Counted from the first letter of the stretch, positions 34,837 through 46,997 are shown. The stretch: DNA of 64,000 bases from Cryptomeria japonica (GCF_030272615.1 NC_081412.1:691868083-691932082); one strand, 5' to 3'. The notes: generated by a model not told the origin, from the sequence alone. Program-made: numbers and translations.

Positions 34837-36163
34837 TATTGGCATATGTGCAGAGTATGATGACATGATAGTATTCTATGTTTTCATTGATGTCAATATG
34901 GTGAAGTATGAACTGGTATATTGAAGTAAGTGATCTGGCAAGTGAACTGGTAAGATAGTACAAGTGAAGCAGTATGATGAAGTGTGAACTGGTATGATGG
35001 AATGAACCGGTATATGCAGAAAGTGAACCGGTATGTGAACTGGTATATGGAAAGCTTGTATTGGGGTTTCTGGTTGATGCATTCTAAGTCTGTGTGATTT
35101 GACTGATGACATCCTATGATGAGTTAGCATTGAAATGAAGAAGAGATCATGTTGCCACATCAGCCTTGTGCATGTGAAGAATCTTCTTGAGGATCTTGCA
35201 TGAAGAAGGTTGATTCTATCCACCTCGAGAATGTGCAAAATCTCAGTAAATAGTGGAGAGTGCGTGATGGGTTAACAACTTCTAGAAGCGGTGAAGAACA
35301 AACAATGGAGAACATCTTGAGATTTGTTCAAGATTGTTTTACTCTACGCAATGCGATTAAACGGTCAGGATTGGACCGACTATATTGATAACCTAGATGC
35401 TTAGGGTTTAGGGTTTATGCTACCGACCTAATTGTTGTCTATAAGGTTGATGATGATTTGCATTGTGTTGTTGGAAAATGTTATGTGTGTATCCAAGTGA
35501 AGAGATACTTGATTCTTTCCAGACCAGAGAAGTGAGTAGATACCTGCAGAGTGTGATTGCAGAAGTATAAGAACTGAAGTGGATCTGCCTTAGCATTGAG
35601 TGTTGTTATCAAATCAGTGTATTACCTATTGACTTCTAATCATTTCAACAGTTAGAAAATCCCTTTAGCAGGTAGCTTTAATAGGATTTTTGTAAATCCT
35701 TTAACAGGGTGACTCAAAATCATTAAGTTCTTCAAATCCTCTTTTGAGGTAACCTTTAACAGGGTTTTAACCTTTAACCGGGTATTTAGCCATCCCTTAA
35801 CCGGGTGATCCCTAGCAGAACCTGTTGTAAAGTTCTTAATCAGACTAGGCTCCTAATAGAGTGGACTTCAGAAGAGTTCAAGAACAACTTGTGGGTATTC
35901 ATCCCCACCGTGGTTTTTCCCAATTGGGTTTCCATGTGAAAAATAGGTGTGTCATGTGTGATGCTTTTTCATGTGATATTTTAGCATTTTCTATTAAGCA
36001 GTAATGCAAGCTAATCCAGTGGTGATTATATTTTTGATGTATTACTCGTTTAAGCATATGGGTGAAGTGGAAATGAGATATTAGGTTTTAAGCATATGGT
36101 TGAAGTGGAAATGAGATATTAGGTTTTGTGAAGATCTAAGTGTTACTGGTTTATGACTTTTAC
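34837..36163 (+). repeat. 5' LTR of the copia element, first part
   Basis: Matches 52344-53630 with base changes. It contains several CCTTTAACMGGGT boxes (35660-35810) and a 36-bp tandem duplication (GCATATGGTTGAAGTGG type, 36056-36126) also present in the 3' LTR. It breaks at TTTAC, the TSD of the insertion. Confidence 0.9.
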
Positions 36164-37429
36164 TATAAAGACGTCCATCTAGGATCTAACCCTAAACTAC
36201 TCTTTATTCATAAATAAACTTAAAATTTCAATTTCTAAGCATATTTTATACAAGATATAAGCAACATCGAATATATCATAATAATGCACATGAATAATAC
36301 AATATCCAATACTAAGAAGTTCTTATTTCCTACTTAGGCTTCCAAATTGCCTTAATAATATTCAAGAAGATGCATCCGTCGATGTTTAGTCTGAGTCGCT
36401 TCCTTCTGTCTTTTGAACGCAGACGAGAACAAGAATCAGGTGTTTTTTCCACCCAACCTTGAAGCTTATGCTTCCTCGGAATTCTTGGTCAATCAAGAAT
36501 ACTCGACCCTGCGCGAATTGGTTTAACCAAAGAATTCGAAAGCAAGAGGGAATCTGGTGCATGCCTAGATAATATATGCATTTTCATTTTTCCTACTTCA
36601 TTCTAAGAAATAAGCATTCGCTATTATACTAGGATGTGGTAGAGAGCATAAATAAGGAATTTCCATTTTTTTCTATGGATAATTCAAACAATAACTCAGC
36701 CGAGTATATGCCATGCACAGCAAAATAATAGTTGGAAAAAGCAACTATTCTCCCTAAAACATCCACATTCGGCACCCATCCCGGAAGGTAAATTTTTCCA
36801 ACTCAAGCTTAACCCTAGCTTGATTCCCTCAAACACAATTTCTATTGAGAATACAATCTTTCTTTTTAAAACAAAAATAGAGATATCATTTTTGCTTACT
36901 ATTCATTACTTATCTACTATATCTATCGAAGACAATCTTTCATATTTTGGAAAACAATAAACTTTTATAAGCAATAATCTTAAAATCAATCTTTCGTCTA
37001 AAATAAAGTACATACAAAAGAAGGTGTTAAACATGTATGAAATTAATCTCATATGTAACCAAAAGTACGTAAACACATTCTAAAAATAGAATTAAAACTA
37101 ATTATTCTTGTGCAAAATATGATATTAACAACATCTTTTCTCTAAATTCTTTTCTTCTATTCCACAATGGTTTACAAAGCATTTCAAATACGATATTAAT
37201 AATTGATACCCATTTGGACGTATATGTCTATTATCTAAACTTTCATTTCTACACATTTTATACCAAATTTAACAAATAAAATAAAACATAAACAAAGGAT
37301 TCTAACCTCTTGGAAACTTAGAGTGGATTGTAAGCTTTTGACCTTGTCGTTCTTCGTCAAATGATTCCACGCCTTGATTGCAAGTCTTTCTTTCTCTCCA
37401 ACTATTCTTATCTCTATCGCTCAATCTCT

Positions 37430-37590
37430 ACGATATTATCCAACTATTCTTCCTCTATATCCAACTATTCTTTCTCTATATCAAACTATTCTTCCTCTCT
37501 ATCCAACTATTCTTCCTCTATATCAAACTATTATCCCTCTCTATCAAACTATTCTTCCTCTCTATCAAACTATTCTAACCCTCCCTTCAA
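37430..37590 (+). repeat. Minisatellite, about 20-bp units
   Basis: Seven or eight imperfect copies of CAACTATTCTTCCTCTATAT-type units, alternating CCAACTATTCTT and CAAACTATTCTT. All three frames stay open only because of the repeat, and no protein is implied. Confidence 0.8.
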
Positions 37591-39502
37591 GAAATTATCG
37601 CTCTTCTAATCTCGTGTGAGAAAGAATTGCTAGAATGTGTGTGGGTATACGTCTATTTATTCTAATCTTTGGCTATGTTTGCTGCTATCCTCTGGGTCTT
37701 ATTTACTGTTCCACTATTTCTATTGTCATGTGGTTGTAACTATAATCTCCACACAATTCTATGAATTAAATACCACCCTTGTTTTGTGGCAAGCTCGAGT
37801 CTTAATGTTAAAAACTTCCAACCGTTTCAGTTGGAGCTTGATTGCTGCATGGAATATGTTGACTTCAGCTTATCCACCAAAGAGTCACGTTGCATGCCAA
37901 CTCAAAATCAATTTAAGTTCTTTTTATATGTGTCGATCAAGGCAGATATTGTGGCTTATGTGTTTTACATGTTATTTATGTTTTGACAAGAGTAGTGGTA
38001 GTCAATGGTATCTCCCTTAAGCTACGCCTACCTTAAACAACTTACCTTTAATTGCCTCCCACCGCATTTGACCTGCATAATTGCTTTGACAATGACCACC
38101 GTGGATGGAGGAAAACTGTTAACAGACCGATCAAAGCGGCTCTTCCTTTGGCTTCAGCAGTCAACTACCTTTTCAACCCGCCACCTTTATTAACATGTTT
38201 AATAAAGTGATATGTAATATTATATTTGAAATATGGTTTGTTTTATAATTTATTTATAAATGACTTTTCCTTAATATTAAACATTAAACTTTGTTTTTAA
38301 TAAATTCTTTGATAAACCTTTTATTTGATAAAATATATATATCAGATTTTCATTTCCTAATTTAATTTCATAAATACATATTTAGTATTTACAAATAGAT
38401 GATCAAATTATTATTAGACAAAATTCGTATGAATAGACAAAACAATTTGACGAAGTCAAATTTCACGATAATTGGATATTGATATATGTATATGTGTAGT
38501 GTCGTAAATTGTACGCACTTGCTAGGGTGGTACAATTTCACACCTAGTTTAGCACCCGCCTTGGCGAATTTTGCATTTTGCATTACATTTCCCCTTTAGC
38601 ACTTAATTAATCAAATTAATTAGGTCTAAGGTTCTATTTCATCATTCTCTACATCATAAAGTTGGGCCCTTTCACTAAAGCGCGCCCTTCGCATTTTATT
38701 CCTCTAATACATCATTTAATCAAAAACCCTAATTAGGTCCTATTTTGAACTTAGGGGCTTGATTTCGGGGGTCAAAACATCTCGAAATCACCTATAACTT
38801 CTGGATTCTCTCTAAAATCATCATATTTGACGGCCCTGAAAATTTGGTGAAAAGTTGCCGGGACCGTGGCGCCCGGTGCACATGGTCCCGGACATTTTTC
38901 CCGAAATTTTGGGAGCACGATCCAATCATAAAATAAAGCTTAACCCCAAGAAATTGGCGAGATATTCAATCTCTAGGTCGGCCAAAATATGAATTTTCGA
39001 TCTAGGGTTTCCTACATAAGAGCTCTCCTTCTTCATTTGAAGGGATCCGAATTTTGGCTTTCGAGGACCTTCTATGCAGCGAAAGAGCAGATCTTTGAAG
39101 ACTTCAACAACATTCAATATCCTTATATCAAGCATTTATCAATTTCATTCATCCATTTAGGGCTTGGAAGACATTGAAGAACAATAGGAGATTACCGACT
39201 GAAGATTGGCTTGTACTCCTCCCTTGAGGGTTGGGTATGATTTCATGTTGTTTTCATGTCTTTGCATAAGCTTCAATATATCCTTTATTCATGCTTTAGA
39301 TCACTTTGCATCTTGATTTAGAGCATTTACATTATCATTTACAAGCAATTAGGGTTTACTTTCTAGGTTGCTCTAGTTTGCTTTCTTGCATTTAAGGACC
39401 TTGCACACACACTAGGTCTGCACACACAATACATTTTACAATACAACTTGGCTATTCATGGAGGTGGAAATCATCGAAGCGGGGGTTTGACTAAGGCAAA
39501 AC

Positions 39503-39511
39503 CCTATATAG
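39503..39511 (+). promoter_or_regulatory. Candidate TATA box of the gypsy-like LTR
   Basis: CCTATATAG, about 1 kb into the LTR, is preserved in the 3' LTR (about 46319-46327). Position and sequence suit a pol II TATA box, with the R region starting some 30 bases later. Confidence 0.4.
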
Positions 39512-39632
39512 CCGCCCAAACACCTTTTCAGATATAAGTGCAGGTTTCAGGACTCGGACGACGCCGCAAGTTACAGATCTAGAAGAAGCAGACGGAGACC
39601 AAACAACACACCAAATCTCAAAGCAAAAGACC

Positions 39633-39725
39633 AGGACAGAGGCGTGGGGCACCCTGGTCCTGCTAGGACAGGGGCGCTGGGTGCCCTGGTCCCTGGGACA
39701 GGGGCGCTGGGCGCCTTGGTCCTCC
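39633..39725 (+). repeat. Three GC-rich 30-bp tandem repeats in the LTR
   Basis: Three copies built on GGACAGGGGCGCTGGG followed by YGCCYTGGTCC, each partly self-complementary (GGACCAGGGCGC against GCGCCCTGGTCC). The 3' LTR has the same array at 46448-46541. A diverged version lies in the minus-strand relic at 7800-7862. Confidence 0.8.
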
Positions 39726-40167
39726 TGACAAATAGCAGTTTTCAGCATTTTTGACAGCTTTCCAGGTTGCAAAACAGCAGTTTTCGGAGCAGTTTCAGGG
39801 GCAGAATCAGGACGGTGGCGCCAACGCCCCCGTCCCGAACATTTTCAGTCAGATTTTAACTCCGAGTACGCATTTTCATTCTTGTCTTATCCTTGTGTTT
39901 ACAGCTTTCCATTGTTTAAGTTCAATTCTGTAATCTTGTTCTTAGTTCATACTTGCACTTTGGGGTTAGGGATTGAACTTGCATCATTTCATCTTTCAAT
40001 TGCAACAAAGGAATAGAAATCCTAATAGGTAGCCCATGGCTCTCTCTTCCACAAGAAGAAGTATCCAATTGTGTGATACCTCTAGGCTCTTTCGTATTCC
40101 ACAAGTGTGTGGTTGAAAGTGGGATTAGGGCATGCTTGCTTAGTGTCACTTTTTCTCCCACACATTT

Positions 40168-40183
40168 TGGTGAACCCGACGTG
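40168..40183 (+). other. Primer-binding site of the gypsy-like element
   Basis: TGGTGAACCCGACGTG begins three bases after the LTR end. A TGG start matches a CCA tRNA 3' end; I do not name the tRNA. Confidence 0.55.
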
Positions 40184-40509
40184 AACTCCAATCTTCTCTA
40201 AATTCTAATTTATGTTTTCAAATTTGAGTGTTTATGCTATTTCAAATTCAAATTTGTATTTACAAGTTTTAATTTCTTGCAAGATTTAAAAATTTAGAGG
40301 AAATTTTTGCTAAAACCCTAATTTTTCAATTCAAAATTGAACTTGTGGATAGCTTAATTGGGATCAATAATTTCAAATCTGATTTAGGAACTCATTTGAA
40401 TCATAAATTTCATTTTCTAAATCTACATTCTAAGTGCTTGCATTGGTTAAAATTAAACATTTCCTTCTATTTTGCATGTGTTATCATTTGAAAGAGGAAA
40501 ATTGTTGTC

Positions 40510-43500
40510 ATGATGCATTCATTTCATAGATGTGATAATGGGTTAGCTTCCCTTGTTTCAATTTTTCCTTCTCCTAAAGAACCTCCCTCCATATATAACA
40601 ACATTTTAGTGCCTAAAAGAGTTGCTAACAATCCCTTTGAGACTCTCCCATGCTCTAAGGATGAAGACTTTAAGAGTGATCTTAACAACTCTCCTAAAAT
40701 GTGCCCTTCCTATTTAGCTATCCTAGAGGAAGAGAATGGTATCATAAACACCTTTCTTAATGTTACTTCACCTTCCCTCCATGATGCCTCTCTAAGTGAA
40801 AAGGTATTTATGGACATTGACTTATTTTCTCCTAAAGTTGGTCCTTCCAATGGGGGCATGTTAGTGCAACAAGAGGTTATGAACACTTCTTTCAAAGATC
40901 TCCTTCCTAAGCATGAATCCTTGGAGAAATATGTTCATGTTCCTCCTAAAAAACACTCCCTTCATGAGGATCCTTTTGTGCAAGAAGATGACATGATCCC
41001 TACATTTCCTAGTGATGGCATTTCCTTTTCCAACAAAATTCCCACTAGAGATGATGAATTAATGATAAATGCTTACCCTTCTCCTAAAGTTTGTCTTACC
41101 CATAAGCATCCCTTAGAGAAAGAAGATGAAATAATAAGCAATTTCCTTAATTCTCTCTCCCCTAAAGATCATATTGAACATATTTTGAGGAAAGAGAATG
41201 AGTTTAACACATCTATTGATGCTCTCCCTTCTAAGGATGAGGAACTAATAAACAATGTTATCTCCTCTCCTGAAATTGACAACACTTCAAACATTCCTTT
41301 CAACAACCTCACTATTTGGGATGAACCATTAGAAGAAGGTGTAGATTATTCTCTATCCCATGAGAAAACCCTAGCCAAAGGGGATGAAATCAAGATGGAA
41401 AACTCCCTTGATAGTTTCTCACCTTCCTTGAATCTCAATTATTCGCCCTCTCCTCAACTTGGTTCTACTCATAATGAAACCCTAGTTCAAAGAAAGATGG
41501 TTAACATGTCTTTCAAACATCTCCCTCTCAAAAGTGATACTTTAGAGAGTAATGTTGATCCTTCTCCTACAGAGTTTATTCCCCATGTAGATCCTTTGAT
41601 GATAGAGGATGATATGACCTTTCCTAGTATTACTCTTCCTACTAGAACATCAATGCCTATCCCTTGTCTCTCTCCTAAAGTTGATTTAATCCATGATGAG
41701 ATTTTAGTGCAAGAGAAGACTATCAACAATTCTTCCAACATTTTTTTTCATTCCTCTAAACCATCCTCAATCAATTTGATACATGTGAATGAGACACCTA
41801 ACAAACCTCTCTTCACTGTCCAAGGTGCTTGTCCTTCTCAAAATTCTCAACCTTTAAATAAGCCTATTTTAGTGGTTCAAGGTGGTTATGCTAATGATTC
41901 TTTTTGCACTCCTAAGAAACCTATTATTATTGTGCAAGGAGGTTACTCTACTAAGAGCCCTTATGAGTATGCTAAGCAACTGACTAGAGAGAGTTATCAT
42001 GTGGTTGCTCATACCTATAACACAAGAAACAATAGGCAACCTAATCCTCCTCCAGTTATCCCCACTTCGCTTCCTCCTTCCCAACCAATTCTTTCGCAAG
42101 CTCCTCGTATTTCACAAGTTCTTGGTAAGGAATATGATCTCATAGAACAACTTAAAGCTACCCCTTCTAAGATATCCCTTTGGGATTTGATCCAAACTTC
42201 TTCCACTCATCATGGAATGTTACAAGATGCCTTGAAAGATTTGAATGTTCCTCCACCGAATACATCTAGTAATATAGCATCTTTAGTTAACTCTGTGATG
42301 AATCCTAAAGCTCAAATTGTGTTTACCCAAGATGAGTTGCCCACTAGTGAAATTCAACAACAATATGATCCCTTGATGATTGTGGTTATCATAAATGACA
42401 TGGCTATAAGACGAACACTAGTAGATAATGGCTCTGGCCTTAATGTATGTAGCATTAATCTATTGCATAAGATGAATGTGGATACATCCCTTATTGAGCC
42501 TGACTCTCGTCCCATTCGAGGCTTTGATAATGTGGCTAAATCTTCATTAGGTATTATCACCTTACCCATCACAGTGGGACCTGTTACCTTGCCTACTCCT
42601 ATCCATGTTATGTCGGGAAATCTAACATACAACTTGTTATTAGGGAGGCCTTGGATTCACAGTATGCAAGCTGTCCCCTCTACATTGCATAGACAAGTTA
42701 AATTCATTTATAACAATAAGACATATACCTTGATAGGTGATACTAATCTTCAGGCTTGTTTGCAAACATCTACTTCCAAAGGGAGTTCTTCTAAGCCTTC
42801 CTCTTCTAGTGATGACTCGTTAAACAAGATACCTATGGATGAATCATCACCCTCTAATAATCAAAATTCTTTGGATGAGTCTAAAGCTCCTGAAGAAGAT
42901 CCTTCTCGACTTGAGTTTACACATGAAAAGGCTTTTGATCCTGAGAAGGTTCTCGCAGAAGACGATTGGGGATCCCTTGACTTTAATCCCACCTTTGTAG
43001 GTGAGTATAGGGTTCCTCCTAGAGATCTTAAAGGTAAAAAGAAGGAAGAAACTAGAGATCAGTCAGTCTTACTTGAACCTATGAGCAATAATTTTGTGGC
43101 CGCTTCTCAAACTTCTTCTCCTCACACCTTTAATTCTGAAGAATTTCATTCTTTGTCTTATGAAAAACCACCTTCTCTTCCTGAAATGGCTGATCATTAT
43201 GGTCGTGGTTTTCGCATTTTTGCTAAGCATGGGTATCATGGAAAAGGTTGTGGTTCTCATGAACAAGGGATAAAAGTTCTTCTAGAGACTAATTTTCACA
43301 ATTATGCCTTTGGACTCGGCTATAATCCCTGCAAACGTACCAAAGCATCTAAAAGACCATCTCTCAATGTGAATGCTATATTTAGTAGTGATGATGATCT
43401 CAATTCAACTAAATCATCTTCTACTTCTATCAACTCTCATTCCCCTCATAAGGAAATCTTGGCGATGAACAAATCTCTTTATGAATCCCTTCAAATTTCT

Positions 43501-43716
43501 AAATCCACTTATGAATCTTTATCTCCTATTCATCATAAAGTCCTTTCCTCCAGGGATAAGGCTCTAATAAATTACACTCATCCCTCTTCTAAGATTTCTT
43601 GTGACTTTTCCTCTTCAATTTTTATCATTTTATACATGTTTTTGATCTCACTTATAGTTGAGCATTTAACATGTCATATTCAAATACCTCATTCAATCCA
43701 TCATGTCTTTAAATAA
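40510..43716 (+). CDS. Gag-protease-like polyprotein with G-patch, intact
   Basis: One uninterrupted 1068-residue ORF begins about 345 bases after the LTR. Residues 1-450 are a degenerate repeat region rich in S, P, D and E (SPKV..., EDDMI, PSPK motifs about every 40-60 residues). Around 540-620 lies the conserved plant gypsy segment YDLIEQLKATPSKISLWDLI and a following ITFxxDELP-like stretch. Residues about 620-740 are retropepsin-like, with VDNGSGLNV at the catalytic position and LLGRPWIHSM at the end. Residues about 893-945 form a G-patch (GRGFRIFAKHGYHGKGCG...QG...GLGYNPCK), a nucleic-acid-binding motif. There is no zinc knuckle or polymerase. The ATG is chosen because it opens the whole frame. 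The function is inferred from family. Confidence 0.8.
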   Translation: MMHSFHRCDNGLASLVSIFPSPKEPPSIYNNILVPKRVANNPFETLPCSKDEDFKSDLNNSPKMCPSYLAILEEENGIINTFLNVTSPSLHDASLSEKVFMDIDLFSPKVGPSNGGMLVQQEVMNTSFKDLLPKHESLEKYVHVPPKKHSLHEDPFVQEDDMIPTFPSDGISFSNKIPTRDDELMINAYPSPKVCLTHKHPLEKEDEIISNFLNSLSPKDHIEHILRKENEFNTSIDALPSKDEELINNVISSPEIDNTSNIPFNNLTIWDEPLEEGVDYSLSHEKTLAKGDEIKMENSLDSFSPSLNLNYSPSPQLGSTHNETLVQRKMVNMSFKHLPLKSDTLESNVDPSPTEFIPHVDPLMIEDDMTFPSITLPTRTSMPIPCLSPKVDLIHDEILVQEKTINNSSNIFFHSSKPSSINLIHVNETPNKPLFTVQGACPSQNSQPLNKPILVVQGGYANDSFCTPKKPIIIVQGGYSTKSPYEYAKQLTRESYHVVAHTYNTRNNRQPNPPPVIPTSLPPSQPILSQAPRISQVLGKEYDLIEQLKATPSKISLWDLIQTSSTHHGMLQDALKDLNVPPPNTSSNIASLVNSVMNPKAQIVFTQDELPTSEIQQQYDPLMIVVIINDMAIRRTLVDNGSGLNVCSINLLHKMNVDTSLIEPDSRPIRGFDNVAKSSLGIITLPITVGPVTLPTPIHVMSGNLTYNLLLGRPWIHSMQAVPSTLHRQVKFIYNNKTYTLIGDTNLQACLQTSTSKGSSSKPSSSSDDSLNKIPMDESSPSNNQNSLDESKAPEEDPSRLEFTHEKAFDPEKVLAEDDWGSLDFNPTFVGEYRVPPRDLKGKKKEETRDQSVLLEPMSNNFVAASQTSSPHTFNSEEFHSLSYEKPPSLPEMADHYGRGFRIFAKHGYHGKGCGSHEQGIKVLLETNFHNYAFGLGYNPCKRTKASKRPSLNVNAIFSSDDDLNSTKSSSTSINSHSPHKEILAMNKSLYESLQISKSTYESLSPIHHKVLSSRDKALINYTHPSSKISCDFSSSIFIILYMFLISLIVEHLTCHIQIPHSIHHVFK

Positions 43717-45295
43717 CATTAATGGCTATTATGTTGCTCATCATTATGTGACATTGGTAGCTCATTTACTAGGGGCTCATTGTCATTCATGATGGTACAA
43801 TTTCAAGTGCAATCATATTTTTGAAGCAACATAATAGCCTAATTTTCTATGTTATCTCTTGTTCCTATGGGGACAAGAGTGATTTCATACATCTCTTCTT
43901 TTTCTTATGTCCAAATCTCTTCCTAGAAGATTGTGTAAGTCCTCATTGAGGCAATGATCTTTCCTTACTTTTATCTAAGGACCCACTTTGTCCTATTTTG
44001 TGGATGGTGTGGACTTTATTACTTGATGTTATGCCTTGTACACATTTGTTGTTTGTTCAAGGATTCTCTCTTACAAAAGGTGTAAGTCCTTGACTATAAC
44101 CTCTTTTGCACTTGGTAAAATACATCCATAATGAATTCACTCTCCCGATTGGGTTAAAAAGAGCGTCATCCTTCGTTAAGAATCACTTTCACCTCGCAAA
44201 AGAAGGAAGTATTGCATTCTTATTCTCTTCTTTGTCTTATTCTAGAAGATGTTATATTTGTCTAAGACAATTCCTCTTTGGGATAGGTGTCTTTTGTACA
44301 AAGGTCTCTTCTCCTCTAAGGATCTCCTTTACACATACTACAAGATATCCCTTTTCAACTATCTTATCCTTGCTTAAAGAGTGCAAAACTCCCTTGCTTG
44401 GATCTATGACATTGTTGCATTTTTGGGGTATCTTCTTTTGTGATGAAGGTAGGTATCCTTGTTCTACTTTGCTTATGACATAAACATTACACTTTTTGAG
44501 CAATGGGTCATTCTCAGAACCAGAGCACAGACTCTTAGAGCGAGATGTCTCCATTTTTTTTTTATGCAAGGTGATTATTCTCAGAACCAGAGCACAGACT
44601 CTTAGAGCGAGATGTCACGGTTTTGTACTATACATATATAGGTTGTAGTATACTCGGGCAAAGACTCCTATGAGATGCTTCTAACCTCACTTACACACAC
44701 ATGCACGAGGTTGAGTGGAACTAGTGGCATAAGGCTAGACTTTCTCACTCTCCTCCCTTACATGGATCACCTAGACAATCTCTAGGGGCTAGTTTTCCAT
44801 GTCCTTTTTCCCATGGATCACCTAGACAAGATCTAGGGGCGAGAAGTCCATGTTTACATCCTTCATCTTGTGTTAGAGAACTCTCAAAACCTCACACTCT
44901 TTGTTGCGTTGGAATTGAGATTTAGTCCTCTTTCTTACCAAATGATTCTCCATTAGTTTTTGATCTCATATCAAATCTTCTTGTGAGCATTTGTCATCAA
45001 TATTCTTTAACAATTCGAAGTGGTAAACATGATACCCTGTTTCAACTCACTAAAATTAGCAAGCCGAAACAGGGGGGGGCATATAGCTACCCTCTAATTT
45101 TCATCACCTTCCTTAGTAAGCATTAGGTGATTTTGTGATCTAACACGTGTGTTTTGTAGGGTGCGGTTCCTAACTGTGTACTGCAGATACCGCTGGGGGC
45201 TTCGTTCGATAGACTTATGGATATATCCTTTTTCAAATAATGTTTACTTTTCTGTACTTTAGCTTGCATATGCACGTAGTGTTCATATGACCGCT
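43717..45295 (+). other. Noncoding tail of the gypsy-like element with short duplications
   Basis: About 1.6 kb without coding. AGAACCAGAGCACAGACTCT occurs at 44517 and 44583. CATGGATCACCTAGACAA occurs near 44762 and 44813. A G-run purine tract, AAACAGGGGGGGGC, lies at 45067-45080. The first 130 bases match the gypsy fragment at 58720-58830. Confidence 0.6.
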
Positions 45296-45310
45296 AAAGT
45301 GGGGGCTAAA
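45296..45310 (+). other. Polypurine tract of the gypsy-like element
   Basis: AAAGTGGGGGCTAAA abuts the 3' LTR and is identical to the tract in the minus-strand relic at 8034-8048. Confidence 0.7.
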
Positions 45311-46978
45311 TGTAGTGTCGTAAATTGTACGCACTTGCTAGGGTGGTACAATTTCACACCTAGTTTAGCACCCACCTTGGCGCATTTTGCATTTTGCATT
45401 ACATTTCCCCTTTAGCACTTAATTAATCAAATTAATTAGGTCTAAGGTTCTATTTCATCATTCTCTACATCATAAAGTTGGGCCCTTTCACTAAAGCGCG
45501 CCCTTCGCATTTTATTCCTCTAAGACATCATTTAATCAAAAACCCTAATTAGGTCCTATTTTGAACTTGGGGGCTTGATTTCGGGGGTCAAAACATCTCG
45601 AAATCACCTGTAACTTCGGGATTCTCTCTAAAATCATCATATCTGACGGCCCTGAAAATTTGGTGAAAAGTTGCCAGGACCGTGGTGCCCGGTGCACATG
45701 GTCCTGGACATTTTTCCCGAAATTTTGGGAGCACGATCCAATCATAAAATAAAGCTTAACCCCAAGAAATTGGCGGGATATTCAATCTCTAGGTCGGCCA
45801 AAATATGAATTTTTGATCTAGGGTTTCCTACATAAGAGCTCTCCTTCTTCATTTGAAGGGATCCGAATTTTGGCTTTCAAGGACCTTCTATGCAGCGAAA
45901 GAGCAGATCTTTGAAGACTTCAACAACATTCAATATCCTTCTATCAAGCATTTATCAATTTCATTCATCCATTTAGGGCTTGGAAGACATTGAAGAACAA
46001 TAGGAGATTACCGACTGAAGATTGGCTTGTACTCCTCCCTTGAGGGTTGGGTATGATTTCATGTTGTTTTCATGTCTTTGCATAAGCTTCAATATATCCT
46101 TTATTCATGCTTTAGATCACTTTGCATCTTGATTTAGAGCATTTACATTATCATTTACAAGCAATTAGGGTTTACTTTCTAGGTTGCTCTAGTTTGCTTT
46201 CTTGCATTTAAGGACCTTGCACACACACTAGGTCTGCACACACAATACATTTTACAATACAACTTGGCTATTCGTGGAGGTGGAAATCACCGAAGTGGGG
46301 GTTTGACTAAGGCAAAACCCTATATAGCCACCCAAACACCTTTTCAGATATAAGTGCAGGTTTCAGGACTCGGACGACCCCGCAAGTTACAGATCCGGAA
46401 GAAGCAGACAGAGACCAAACAACACTCCAAATTTCAAAGCAAAAGACAAGGACAGGGGCGTGGGGCGCCCTGGTCCTGCCAGGACAGGGGCGCTGGGTGC
46501 CCTGGTCCCTGGGACAGGTGCACTGGGCGCCCTGGTCCTCCTGACAAACAGTAGTTTTCAGCATTTTTGACAGCTTTCCAGGTTGCAAAACAGCAGTTTT
46601 CGGAGCAGTTTCAGGGGCAGAATCAGGACAGTGGCGCCCACACCCCCGTCCCGAACATTTTCAGTCAGATTTTAACTCTGGGTATGCATTTTCATTCTTG
46701 TCTTATCCTTGTGTTTATAGCTTTCCATTGTTTAAGTTCAATTCTGTAATCTTGTTATTAGTTCATACTTGCACTTTGGGGTTAGGGATTGAACTTCCAT
46801 TATTTCATCTTTCAATTGCAACAAAGGAATAGAAATCCTAATAGGTAGCCCATGGCTCTCTCTTCCACAAGAAGAAGTAGCCAATTGTGTGATACCTCTA
46901 GGCTCTTTCGTATTCCACAAGTGTGTGGTTGAAAGTGGGATTAGCATGCTTGCTTAGTGTCACTTTTTCTCCCACACA
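45311..46978 (+). repeat. 3' LTR of the gypsy-like element
   Basis: Direct repeat partner of 38495-40164, followed by ATATG. Confidence 0.93.
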
Positions 46979-46997
46979 ATATGATTGAATAAATTTC

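Larger units (their letters stand above)
38495..40164 (+). repeat. 5' LTR of the gypsy-like element
   Basis: Direct repeat partner of 45311-46978, length 1670. Confidence 0.93.
38495..46978 (+). mobile_element. Ty3-gypsy-like non-autonomous element with intact 1068-residue ORF
   Basis: LTRs 38495-40164 and 45311-46978 start TGTAGTGTCGTAAATTG and end TCTCCCACACA. TSD copies ATATG (38490-38494 and 46979-46983) are perfect. Primer site, single long ORF, 1.6-kb noncoding tail and purine tract are all in place. No reverse transcriptase, RNase H or integrase is encoded. I count roughly 48 differences between the LTRs by eye, about 3 per cent. It is the innermost insertion of the nest. Confidence 0.93.

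Noticed and set aside
35400-35416. TTAGGGTTTAGGGTTTA resembling plant telomere repeats (also near 52866)
   Set aside because: Only two units, at homologous positions in both copia LTRs, so it is LTR sequence and not an interstitial telomere.
37361-37619. Overlapping open frames in all three plus phases
   Set aside because: They follow from a 20-bp minisatellite without stop codons; no protein-like composition.
39491-39772. Minus-strand frame with PRDQGTQRPCP repeats (also 46307-46588)
   Set aside because: Lies inside both gypsy LTRs and reflects the GC-rich tandem repeat.
41487-42632. Several minus-strand frames within 40510-43716
   Set aside because: Antisense shadows of the intact gypsy ORF; no motif and no start context.
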